Source of the DNA: Erythrobasidium yunnanense
Lineage: Eukaryota > Basidiomycota > Cystobasidiomycetes > Erythrobasidiales > Erythrobasidiaceae
NCBI GenBank assembly: GCA_001600175.1
Contig: BCJC01000001.1
Location: 2,775,652-2,839,651 of the forward strand
DNA length: 64,000 nt
Direction of reading: 5' to 3'
Below the pieces are notes generated by a model, which did not search any database, was not told the origin of the DNA, and saw only the letters and a program-made list of their open reading frames with translations. The translations under genes and the position numbers were made by a program. Positions 26,101-36,131 of this stretch are shown piece by piece; position 1 is the stretch's first letter, and every line of letters starts with the position of its first letter.

Positions 26101-27804
26101 GATGTAGTCGCAGGCGCTCCGATAGTAGACAAAGCAGGCCCTGTGCGACAACTCAGCCGCTGTCATCACAAATCAGGATGCGTTGTCAATCTTACCTGCA
26201 TTTCCAGCAGCAGCTACGAAGAGAACGTTGCGCTTCTTGATGACCTCATCGCGTAGCATAGAGATGAACTGCCCTCGGTCTTCGGTGGCCCAGGCTGCAT
26301 CTTCTCCAAAGGACATGTTGCAGATGCTGTTCTCTTGTATTAGCTATTTGGGACGCCAGGGAAGAGGCATGCCTGCTTACTCGCAACCGGTATCCCTGAA
26401 CACGATCAATCAGCATCCTGGCCGGTTCTCATACCAAGCGGATCGCACACGCACAGTATTGCTTTTGTAGCTCTCATAAGCGCTTGTCCAGTCTCTAGAG
26501 CTGCTACACGAGTGTCTCCGATTTGGAGCGATACAATTTCGACTCCAGGCGCAACACCGCTGAGATCAGGGTTGTCTTCAACATGTCCTCCGATGATAGC
26601 TGCCACATGAGTACCGTGCGTTCCGGAAACGACTGCAAGGCTGCAAAGGGGATCAGAGTAATTAGCAAGTACAAACTAATCAAGATCATGTGCTGGCTTA
26701 TACCTTAGGATTTCCCCATCGTCGACTATGTTGACGGAGTAGCTCATTAGATCCTGTGTGCCGAATCGCTCATAGTGCTTCTCCTTCCTGAAGTCAGTCA
26801 TGGGCTTGTGTTGTCTAAGGTCCAGAGTAGCTGGCTGGTCCTTGTCGTCTTTCGCTATGTTCTGCTCGCCTTCCCCTTCGGCTCCGCCGACGACCGCTCG
26901 CCAATCTTGACCTGAGCAGGGAAGCTTGTTAGTATATATCTCGACCAAATAGATGAGTATTCCAGCTTACCATCATGGAACACTACGACGTCAAGTATTG
27001 GACCTGGGTCGTCGAGAGTAAAGTCGTTGAGATAGCTGACCTTGGCTTCTAGATCCAGCTTCTTGGCCTTCTGCTCTAGTTCCTTGTCTTCTTTCTCCTT
27101 GTCCTCCTTCGTAGGCTCAATGGCCTTCTTATCTGAAGCCTTCTGATCCGCCTTATGATCGCCCTTCTCTGGCTTGTCCTGCTTCTTAGCTTCTTTTACT
27201 GCCTTGTCATGATCGTCCAGCTCTTTTTTGGCTGCACTCAATAAGTACGCTACTTTAACGTCCCATGCAGCTTTACGTTCCAATTTCCTGCGTTTTACGA
27301 GATCGCCGGGCCAGAGATCGTAGGCTCGCTTGAAGCCTACTTTCCACTTGTTTGTGGGATTTGCCCATTTGGAAGAGACAAGCAAAGTGCGACCGGATAT
27401 GCCGGGCAGTTGGACCGCGTCAGCTTGGTCCTTCGAAGTGTTGGCATTGCTATCCTTGATGGGCTCTACGGCCTTGAGAGGAATATCTCCAGAGCCTGTT
27501 GGAGCATATATCAGCTTGCGAGAGCTATCGGATGAGGAGGCTAATGCGCACCGGTACAATCGATGATATCTACAAGTTTCCCTTTGCCGTTCAAACCAAA
27601 CGCAGCAGGATCGACACCCGTATCGAGAACAGCTACGCGTATGCCGCGTCCATCATAGTCAGGGAATTTCTTGAGGAAAGAGGCAGCCTGAGTTTCGTCC
27701 TTTGGCAGTAAACCTTGGGATGGGAAAGGTCCAGCAGGGATAGGGATCTGGCGACGAGGCATAGTAGAGATGGACGATGCTGCCAGTCGAAAGGCAGATT
27801 GCAT
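23123..27804 (-). CDS. TPP2: Tripeptidyl-peptidase II, tandem copy B
   Basis: Paralogue of copy A in the same orientation, about 490 bases upstream of it on the minus strand. N-terminus [18 protein letters not shown], then [18 protein letters not shown], the canonical Asp motif [10 protein letters not shown], the His motif [14 protein letters not shown], the oxyanion region [16 protein letters not shown], and the Ser motif [14 protein letters not shown] across an intron at the same point as in copy A. The lysine-rich insert before [16 protein letters not shown] is longer than in copy A ([18 protein letters not shown]). It ends [10 protein letters not shown]. Starts at 27804 or at 27762 (MPRRQ) are both possible; neither gives a clear signal peptide. 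Probably the cytosolic TPP II that acts downstream of the proteasome. Confidence 0.9.
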
Positions 27805-28127
27805 AAAACAGAACCAGACCCGGACAAGGAGCAGAACAAAGGTAACCGGCAAGGTACGAAAGCAAACCAAAGTTACGGATATTGCATAGATCTCACAGCA
27901 GGACAGTCAACGTGAAAGCAACTTCACATTGTTACAAGACCGTAACAGCTAGCTACAAGGGAAGCTGTCCTCGACGCGTGACAAATCGCACGGAAGACGG
28001 CTTCTGAAACCGCGAAGATAGCATCTTCAAGAGCGTTGTAGATTGTGCTGTAGGCTTGAATGACTGCTTTGGCTTCTCTTGATTTTTCAGAAGTCATCTG
28101 TGGTAGGCGTCTTTCCAACCTGTAATC

Positions 28128-29784
28128 ATGGCCTTTTCATTCGGGCAGCTAGCGCAACAGCAACAGCAAGCTGCTAAACCGTGAGCTGACATAATTCAGC
28201 ACGATGTATACGCATGGTTGTTGAAACAGCGCCGTGACTGTCCAGGACTTTCTCGTTCGGAGCGCCAGCTGCATCTACCAACCAGCCAGCAGCCAGTGCA
28301 ACCTCTGCTACACCTTCATTCTCATTCGGAAATACCAACAACACAAACACTCAGAATAACCAACAACCTGCTTTATCATTTGGCCAGCCGCAACAGCCGC
28401 AACAAGCAGCTCCAGCAGCGACAGGGGGATTCAGCTTTGGAAACAGCAGCACGACTCAGAACAATAATAATATTGCACAACAACCGAGTACAACTGGAGG
28501 GTTCAGCTTTGGAGGGCTAGGCGCGAAGCCCGCTGGACAGGCATCTACGACGACGGCTGCTCCTTCCTTCAGCTTTGGCAATACAAGCACGAATCAGCAA
28601 CAGCAGCAGGCTGCAAAGCCTACGTTTGGTTTTGGGGCGTAAGGCTGTCGTCCGTTTGTGATTGCTCCGTGCTTACGCTTTTCCGTGACAGATCGACCAG
28701 CGCGCCTGCGACCAACGCTTTTGGGTATGACAAGCTGATTTAGAAGCTTATTGCATGTGCTGATGTAAGTACTGTCCGTAGGCTGTCTACAAATCAGAAT
28801 CAACAGCAACAGCAGCCTGCCCAGCAACAGCAGAACCCGCTGGGCGCATCTGCATCCACATCTTCCGGACCCATAACAAAGTCTACACGGTTCGAAGATC
28901 TACCAGAGAATGAGAGGCGGCAGATCGAAGCGATAGAGTGCGTTCCACGGCGCTCTGCCGATGAGCTAGGGCTGACATGATTGTCTGTTATTACCGCAGA
29001 CAACACATCCAAGGTCGGATAGCGATATACGAAAGTCTCAAGAACCAAGATCTGGGGACGAATATCACAGAAACGCGGGTGCTTCTACGCGATTTGATCG
29101 GCGAATTCGCAGCGTTGCAAAATCATCTAGCACACGATCATCGAGCTACGACAGTCTTGAAGACTCGTTTTGAAAGAAGCATAAAGGACGGAGCGAACGC
29201 TGCTCAGATAGTCAATAATTTCAGAGCGCCGCCGAACTCTTCGCAACCCGGTGGTGCTGGGCAGTCGCAGCAGTCGCCGAAAGCGAACCCTGCTTTCTTG
29301 CAAGAGTATGTCCCCGTCTCTACTTTCAAATGGTGTTTGATCGGCAGAGCTGACATTGCTGTTCTTGCGCACAGATTTTTCAGGCGTAAAGCAGAAGAGC
29401 TAGCGAGCAGGCTCGAGACGTACAAGTCTAGCATTGAACAAATACAATCGCAACTATCTCGTTCAGATCCTGATCAAGTGAAAGGTAAGCCTTGCTGTTT
29501 CCGCTCTTCGAAGAACAGGCCTGATGATATTTCCCCACTTCTCCTCCCTTTCGCTATACGCAGCTATATTACCTACGCTCAAAGCACAGCATGCCGCAAC
29601 TCTCCAACTGGCAGGCAAGCTCTCCTCGTTAGAAGGGAGTGTTATGGAGTTGCGAGATGAGTACCGCGACCTATGGCGCGAACGTACAGGGAGCGTTCGT
29701 GATCCCTTTATTGAGCGAAGGAGACAGGTCTTGGGTGTAGAAGATGGGGTTCTGGACTCAGTTGGTGGGCTGAGCATACGGTGA
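28128..29784 (+). CDS. NUP49: FG nucleoporin of the Nup49/Nup58 type
   Basis: A nuclear pore channel protein. The N-terminal half is an FG domain rich in Gln, Asn, Ser and Thr, with repeated FSFG units (TFSFGAPAAS, FSFGNTNNTN, GGFSFGNSSTT, GGFSFGGLG) and CAG/CAA-rich glutamine tracts. The structured C-terminal half contains TRFEDLPENERRQIEAIE, ALQNHLAHDHRATTVLK, FFRRKAEELASRLETY, TLKAQHAATLQLAGKL and MELRDEYRDLWRERTGSVRDPF, the coiled-coil pattern of Nup49/Nup58 that assembles with Nup57/54 and Nsp1/62. At least six introns; the first follows MAFSFGQLAQQQQQAAKP. The last exon ends GGLSIR at 29784. Head to head with TPP II copy B (about 320 bases between starts). Confidence 0.87.
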
Positions 29785-30094
29785 TCACAAACCGTTTAAG
29801 CGGGAAAACAAGATCGGTGTTCGTATGTAGATGCTGTATTGACGTGCAAGTCGAGTCTTGTTGTGATTGTAAACGTATTTACGTAATGCATACTTTTGGC
29901 ATTCTAGGCACTTCTAGGTACAGAACGAAAAATAGAAAGTAAGAAGGAATGACTACGCACAAAAGGATGATGCTACACAATGCTTGGTATCTACATACAA
30001 TCAGACTGAGAATGGGCATTTGATATTGTCAACAAGTCGATCCAAGCGGGAGAGGTATTGAAGGAGAGGAGGTGAAGGTAGGATGTGAATGCGT
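29785..30094. other. Convergent 3' spacer
   Basis: About 310 bases between the 3' ends of the nucleoporin and PAPS reductase genes. AT-richer than its surroundings, probably both 3' UTRs. No gene seen. Confidence 0.5.
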
Positions 30095-31122
30095 TTATGC
30101 CAAGACGACATCCTGACCCTCTTTGTCGCTTGTGAGCGAGTCTAGCGTGACTCCTCTCGCTTCGTCGCGCTGTCTCTGTTCTCTCTCCCTCTTCTTCTTG
30201 TTGAAGGCTGCGCGCATCTTGAAGTAGTCCTTATGCAGACCGCACTCTGTCTTCTCTGCTCTTCCAGACCACCGTCCCGATCTTTCCGCTGCATCTGCTC
30301 CTAGCGCAACACCCTTCGTCCCATTTGGCGCTTTCGTCGAGTGCCAGTCTCCGATGGACGTATATCCCTGGTCGAGCAACGCATTGTAGGGCACGCCATT
30401 GGCATCGACGTATGCTTTCACTTCTTTGAAACTCCAGTTCGCAAGAGGGTTGATCTTGATCAGACCGGTCTCGTCGACTTCGACTATGGGAATCGATGCT
30501 CGATCGCCGCCTTGTGACCGACGTCGTCCAGTCAGGACACCTCCTACGCGTAGTTCTTCGTATGCTCTGCGTGATGGCTCGACCTGGAATGCCGCAGTGT
30601 CAGCCAAACTCCAGAAGGGAAAAAAACAAAGCAATCCGGACTGACCTTGACGAGGAAGTCGTAGCTGTCTTCATCCTCCTCCCACAACCTCTCTCCGTAT
30701 ATCGCCTCAAACTGCTGTACTGACTGAGCAGCAGGGGGCATGTATACATGCATCTCTGCGCCGTACTTCTCGCTTGCGCCCTGTGCCAATGCGAGAGTTT
30801 CTGGGAAGTGGTACAGCGTGTTGATGAAGATGAGGGGCACAGCATGGTGTCCAGGAGGAGAGAGCTTGTTGATCATATCCAGCGAGACGAGGCCCGTCAA
30901 GCCGAATGCTGTCGTCTGGTACAGCTGGGGAACATTTTGAATAGCCCACGACAGGATTTCCTGAGGTGAAGCATCTGCGAGTCTGGTGTTGATCTCTTGG
31001 ATCTCTGAAGGTGAGAAATGGTTGAGATGCGACGACGATGAGGATTGAGGATCTTGCTGCTGGAAGAGAGCTTGGGAGAACGAGTCTTCTCCCGGAATGA
31101 CTGTTGCTTGCTGAGCTTGCAT
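30095..31122 (-). CDS. MET16: Phosphoadenylyl-sulfate (PAPS) reductase
   Basis: Reduces PAPS to sulfite with thioredoxin in sulfate assimilation. Two exons joined at DSYDFLVK|VEPSRRAYEELR across an intron of about 60 bases. Family marks: EILSWAIQNVPQLYQTTAFG, GLVSLDMINKL, PLIFINTLYHFPET, VGGVLTGRRRSQGGDR, INPLANWSFKEVKAYV and the signature ECGLHKDYFK holding the single catalytic cysteine. There is no CC...CxxC iron-sulfur set, so this is the cluster-free PAPS form, as in yeast Met16. The N-terminus has an extra Gln/Ser-rich stretch of about 35 residues. A TCACGTG site lies about 195 bases upstream of the start. Confidence 0.93.
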
Positions 31123-31696
31123 GATGGCCAGCTTTTTGTGATGTCTTGTTGTAAGTTGGAGGATAGGGGAGAAGCTGTACGTATTTGCTGTAGTCTTTCT
31201 GTTCTCCCTGCTCTCTTCGCTGACTGAGACTTTTTGACGACGGCCCCCTCGGCTGCCTCACTCAGCGAGGCGATGGCGCCATCGATGGGGCGGAGTTGGC
31301 CGCCCGTCAATTTTGGTCACGTGCCTGAGCAACGAGTGCGTTTTAAAGAGGTGCCTGAATGGCGTTGGATGCTGCAGGGTATTCCAGCATCAAATGTTGC
31401 ACATTGTACAGAGGAGCGGGCATTCAGAATCGCCCAGAGGTCTATGCTCCATCCAATGAGGGCAGCACAAGCCAAAGAAGCAAAGAAACCGACTTCATTT
31501 ACGCAGAAGCTGCAGTATTGCGCTGATCGATTGTTGAATGCATGCCAGTATTGTATTTACTCTTCCGTATGTCAAGATTACAACGAGCCGTGGGATTCTA
31601 GAAAGATCTGCTCAGCCGAACATTTGACAATCAGACGACGTAAGCGGACTTGAACGTCTCTCTTACTCCTCACAACATCAACGACAAAGTATAACC
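31123..31696. other. Divergent promoter region of MET16 and GHITM genes
   Basis: About 570 bases between two divergent starts. Open frames exist on both strands, but the longest (31234-31653, plus) has no ATG at its head. Contains the TCACGTG site listed separately. Confidence 0.5.
31317..31323. promoter_or_regulatory. TCACGTG E-box, candidate Cbf1-type site
   Basis: TCACGTG is the core site of the bHLH factor Cbf1, which controls sulfur-assimilation genes including MET16 in budding yeast. Here it lies about 195 bases upstream of the PAPS reductase start, a plausible distance. CACGTG also occurs a few other times in the window, including inside a coding exon, so chance cannot be excluded. 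Confidence 0.4.
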
Positions 31697-32855
31697 ATGT
31701 CCCTTCGCATGCTGGCATCACGGCCTCTGTGCTCTGGCAAGCTCTATGCGTCCATACCTCTCCAAGCGGCAGCCAGGCGTTCTCTATTCACAAAGCCAGC
31801 TCCAAGACCTTCATCTTCCCTCTTCCAGCGATTCAGCAGACCTCATTCCCGTCCCATCACTGCTCTCACAGACTCCCAAGTGATCCAGCGACCCAATGAC
31901 GCAGAACGCTGGAAGCGGATAGCAGCTACGACCGCCGTCGTCGTAGGAGGAGCAGCCGCACTCAGCCTTTTCAACAACAGAGAGACAAGAGAAGGTGGTC
32001 TATCGTCTTTTGAAGCTTCGTTCCTCAACAAGACGTTCACCTATGTTGGCGGAGGATTGGGAATCACAGCTGCATCAGCGTATGCACTGCATCGCTCGGG
32101 CGCAAGCTATAGGATAATGAGAGCGAATCCATGGCTCGTCATGGGTGTATCACTCGTGGCGAGCATCGGAAGCATGACGATGGCTATGAGCACAAATCCA
32201 GACAACACGGGAGCAAAGCATTTCTGGTGGACTGCATTCAACCTCGCACAGAGCGCTACCCTGAGTCCTCTCTTGTAAGCGCTCCTCACTCCATCCATTC
32301 TCCACAATACTGACGGCAAGTTACAGCTTCTTCCAGCCCGCTCTTCTCGCTCGAGCCGGTCTGTATACAGCTGGTCTAGTTGGCTCACTAGCATATGTGG
32401 GCGCAACTGCGCGCAGTGACAAGTACATCTACATTGGTGGCCCGCTGTTCGCTGGACTCTGCGTGGTGGCTCTAAGCGGTCTAGCACCACTTGTGCTTCC
32501 TGTAGGAACGGCAGCACTCGCTGTCACGCAGGGTGTCTCATTATACGGTGGTCTCGCAGTATTTGGAGGCTTGTAAGCTTGCATCTTATAGCCTTGCTGA
32601 TTCAGAAGCTAATAGATTGGTCTTGCAGCGTGCTGTACGATACGCAAAAGGTGCTGGAGAGAGCGCGGCTGGCTGAGACAGGAGTCGCGAAGCCTGACGC
32701 AGTAGCAGAGTCGTAAGCATTAGCTGCCCATACGGAAAACATGTTTCATAGCTGACATCAAGCTCTACTCCAACAGGATCCGCTTTGAGCTAGACGTTAT
32801 CAACATTTTCATCAGGATAGTACAGATTTTGGGTATGCAGCAGAGGAGGAAGTAG
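31697..32855 (+). CDS. Mitochondrial inner-membrane Bax-inhibitor family protein (GHITM/MICS1-like)
   Basis: Four exons. The N-terminus MSLRMLASRPLCSGKLYASI is Arg/Ser/Ala-rich with no acidic residues for about 55 positions, a typical mitochondrial presequence. About seven hydrophobic segments follow (IAATTAVVVGGAAALSLF, YVGGGLGITAASAYAL, PWLVMGVSLVASIGSMTMAM, ALLARAGLYTAGLVGSLAYV, GPLFAGLCVVALSGLAPLVL and others). It ends with the family signature VLYDTQKVLERARL ... ELDVINIFIRIVQILG, typical of the BI-1/TMBIM group; the presequence and GAKHFWWTAFNLAQ segment fit GHITM. Likely role: cristae maintenance and mitochondrial ion homeostasis, by analogy. All three splice joins restore conserved codons. 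Confidence 0.85.
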
Positions 32856-33087
32856 ATACTAATAGCTTCTGTACCGTCTGTACTAGCAATGTAGCTCTAG
32901 CCAACCCTTCTCATTGACAAAAGCATCAGCTGTTCAGGGGATTCCGGACCCCATCTGGTGCTCTTGTGCTTTGGTACGGTCTGACTTTGTCCTGCTGGGC
33001 TCCTAATGCTGCGTTGTTTGTGTCTGTGCAGTCGAACTTGGCAGGCCTGGCATCCTATACTCCTATCATAAAGTCGCCCGCTTGCTT

Positions 33088-33535
33088 TCATTGCTTCTCA
33101 GACTTCTTTTTAGCATCTACTGCTTTCCCCAAAGCTATCAGGAAAGGCTGTCCGTCCGCTAGTTGTTGTTCTTTGCGTGGATCCGGTCGATTGGCCCAGA
33201 CGCTCGTACTTGCTCCCCATGCTGCTCCGGTAGTCGCGGTTGGTGCTTTATAGTGTTCTGGCTTATCTGATTCAGGCGAGAGTGTCTTAGCAGATTGTTG
33301 GACAACATAGGCAAAGCGAGCTGTCGTACCGGCGCTCGTGTTGCCTGCATTGTTGGCGTGATCTAACGCTGATATCCAGGCTACAGACAGGTCCACCATC
33401 AGTACGGTGCATTGCGTCAGGTCAAGGATCTTGCCCACATTGCTTCAGGTAGCTTGAAGTGTCTCGGCTGTTGAACAACGAGCTGGCAGCTCCATTGCTA
33501 AGAGGTGCAGGAGCTTTCGCAGTTGTTGTAGCCAT
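33088..33535 (-). CDS. Small unknown protein
   Basis: Two exons. The first starts MATTTAKAPAPLSNGAASSL (ATG 33533-33535) and ends ...SYLKQ; the second starts HANNAGNTSAGTTARFAYVV and ends AVDAKKKSEKQ. About 130 residues, Ala/Thr/Ser-rich, with a lysine-rich end and no membrane segment. The exact splice donor is uncertain (CAAT|GTGGGC is preferred because it keeps the frame). I recognise no family. Its start is 112 bases from the divergent SLS1-like gene. Confidence 0.5.
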
Positions 33536-33646
33536 GTTGTATCGCTTAGATGAGCGTATTGATCTCGCGAGAGAGTTATGTCGAAATCGATAGCTGGTCA
33601 AGAGGTTTCGACCTTCTTACGACCTGTTCAACATTGTCCCTTTACC

Positions 33647-35917
33647 ATGGCCTTACCGCGTCAAGCTCTGGTTCCTTCTATCAGTACACTTCTCAAAGGC
33701 AAATGGACAGCTTCGTCAAGCTTTCGCGGCTGCGCAAACGACTATGCGAACATCAGCCAAATTTGGTGTCAGCCCGCGTCAAGACGTTCGCAATCTACTG
33801 CAACAGAGTCGCACGCTTTCTCAAATGATGACACACCTATACCTTCCTCATCGCGGTCAAGAGACCCTATTCCTAGGGTAGAATTGGCATCACAGACCTC
33901 TTCGCAAGAAGCGATTGCATCCACATCCAGTTCTAGTGCAAAGACTGGACCAACGCTAGATGATCTTCTACACTTCCGTCCTTCCTTTAAACCTCCAAAA
34001 GCATACGAGTCCTCCTCTTCTCCCGATTTCGCAGTCTACAGGAAAAGATTCGAAACTACATTGAACAGCATCAGTAAAGCCTTCAACAAGCCGCAGATAC
34101 AGACTTTAGCGCGTAAGGATCTGAAAATGACCAAGATTGACGAGAAGATGGGCAAGAATCGCATCATTAGGAGAATCATGACGAGAGAATGGGGTTTGCC
34201 GGACCCTGAAGAGTGGGCAGCAGCGGAAGAGAAGGCAGATAAAGCAAAGAACATTCAGGCCTCGATGGAGGAAGAAAGTAAGCTCTGGTACCGCCGCTGC
34301 ATGAAATTACACTGATCATCGTTCATCTAGCTTTCCCATTGACTGAAACAGAGCTCTTCTTCCTACTTGGACGCTTGGATGGCAGAGAAATGATGGGTCA
34401 GTTATCGAGGAAACACTCTGTCAAGCTTTCGATCATTGGCGACCCATCCGGCACCTTGAAAGCAAGAGGAACACGGAAAGCGCTTGATGCCCTAATAGAG
34501 GACTGGGAGAACATCAAGGAATCATATATAACGGAAATTGTAGATACAGGAAGTAAAAGCGGCTTGCATAGTAGCCTGTACAAACCGCTATCAATGGCTA
34601 CGAATACTTTTGTGGCTCCAACACCCAAGAATGCAAAGCAAGTACAAGTTACGAGTCGAAGATCTGACAAGAATGCATCAAAGGCTGTTGAAGTCCTCCT
34701 CAAAAAGCTAGCCTTACATGTAAGCTAAGCGTCGCTTTCGACCTTGCCAGGCTGACCTCTCCTCGCCTTTAGGATTCGATGCAAGCTGCTATCCCTTCTC
34801 TTACTGCAAATAGTGGTCCAGAACAAGAAGGCGCGCTCATGCCGTATATCGCGAGGGAGTCTCTGCCCTGGTATCTCTCCGCACTACCGATATACGGCCT
34901 GTCGCGCTGGCATGCTATAGAATCAGACAAGAGACCGGTATTAATCGATTCGGACGACCTGCAATTAAAACTGCTTGCGCCGCTGTCTGGGCAAGAAGTC
35001 ACTCAACTAGAGGCTAGGTAAGATACCGCGTTGCGATACTGATCACATTATCTGACGTCCCGCGGCAGGCTTGGCGCACATCTCTTCGTCGATCCTGATG
35101 CACGGCCGGGGAGTGTCTCTAGATACACGCATGAACAATTGGCAAAGTTGGACAGGCGGACTTACTTCCAGCCAAGGTATATGCTATCTAGACCATTCTC
35201 CACGTAACGGCTGAACATGTCGTCTTTAGCACCGTGCCCAGTCTCTTTGAGCGCTTTCAGGCTACTGGAAGCCGATCAAGCGTGGACAAGATTCGCGATC
35301 GGATAGCCAGCCTGTCTACAAGCACGGCAGATACGTTTCGACGCTTGATATATCGCTCCCAAGACCCTTTCCGGTATGTTAAGCTGGAAAGAACTCTGCC
35401 TCTGTCGAAGGAGGAAGACCCGGCATTGTCACCTTGGATCGCGGAACAAGGAACGCAAGGAATATGCAGCGTACTTATGTCTAGCAGGTGTGTGCTCTAA
35501 GTCCATATTCTCGATGTCGTGGCTGAATTTGGCGTAGCATTGTCGATGCGAGACTGATAGCTTCAGCTCCTGCTGCGACAGACGGCAACTTCCTACACGA
35601 ATTGTAAGCCCTGCGTTACCTATCTCAGTAGCGTTCCCTGACTATGTCTGCTCTGCAGTGCCGATATAGTGAAGCAGCGCCCACCGGCCACAATCCAAAT
35701 TGCCGAAGATACCTACCATCTCTACGAAGACAAGCAAGTACGAGCTACATCTATCCTGAAAGGTTGGGGCGAGACAGAGAACTTCGATATAGTGCTCGAA
35801 AGAGCTACGGATCGGCTCGATCTAGGCGGCGCTAGGAGCTCTGGGCTGATCTTCAAGACTAAGAATGGCATGGAAGGGTTAGAGGGCTTAGTCCAAGCTT
35901 TGGAGACTGTAAGATAG
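33647..35917 (+). CDS. SLS1-like mitochondrial inner-membrane protein
   Basis: Begins MALPRQALVPSISTLLKGKW, a likely mitochondrial presequence; an in-frame ATG at 33578 could add 23 residues. Then YRKRFETTLNSISKAFNKPQ, DEKMGKNRIIRRIMTREWG, FFLLGRLDGREMMGQLSRKH and a KH-like turn (SIIGDPSGTLKARGTRKAL), followed by several exons ending GLVQALETVR. At least six introns. The order (N-terminal presequence, KH-like region near residue 260, long poorly conserved C-terminal part) resembles Sls1, which couples mitochondrial transcription to translation at the inner membrane. I am only moderately sure of that assignment. Confidence 0.6.
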
Positions 35918-36131
35918 TATCGACATGATAGTTGAGCACATTCAGGTTCTCGTTGTCCTGTGACAGCTGGCTGCAGGAGAAGCTCATCCAGCATATCGTA
36001 TCCTCGAGAATTACGTTTGCTGCAGAGAAATGGTGACAACAACATCGACTGATAATGCTAATAACCAGTGCGAATGCGTAATGCAAATACTACTGGACAG
36101 AATTAAAATGCTAGTAAGGTAAGGTAGAAAT

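Noticed and set aside
27804-27870. Hydrophobic leader on TPP II copy B
   Set aside because: The hydrophobic stretch lies upstream of the first ATG and would need a TTG start, so I do not count it as part of the protein.
31234-31653. 139-codon plus-strand frame between MET16 and GHITM
   Set aside because: It starts with TTG, has no family likeness and lies in a divergent promoter region.
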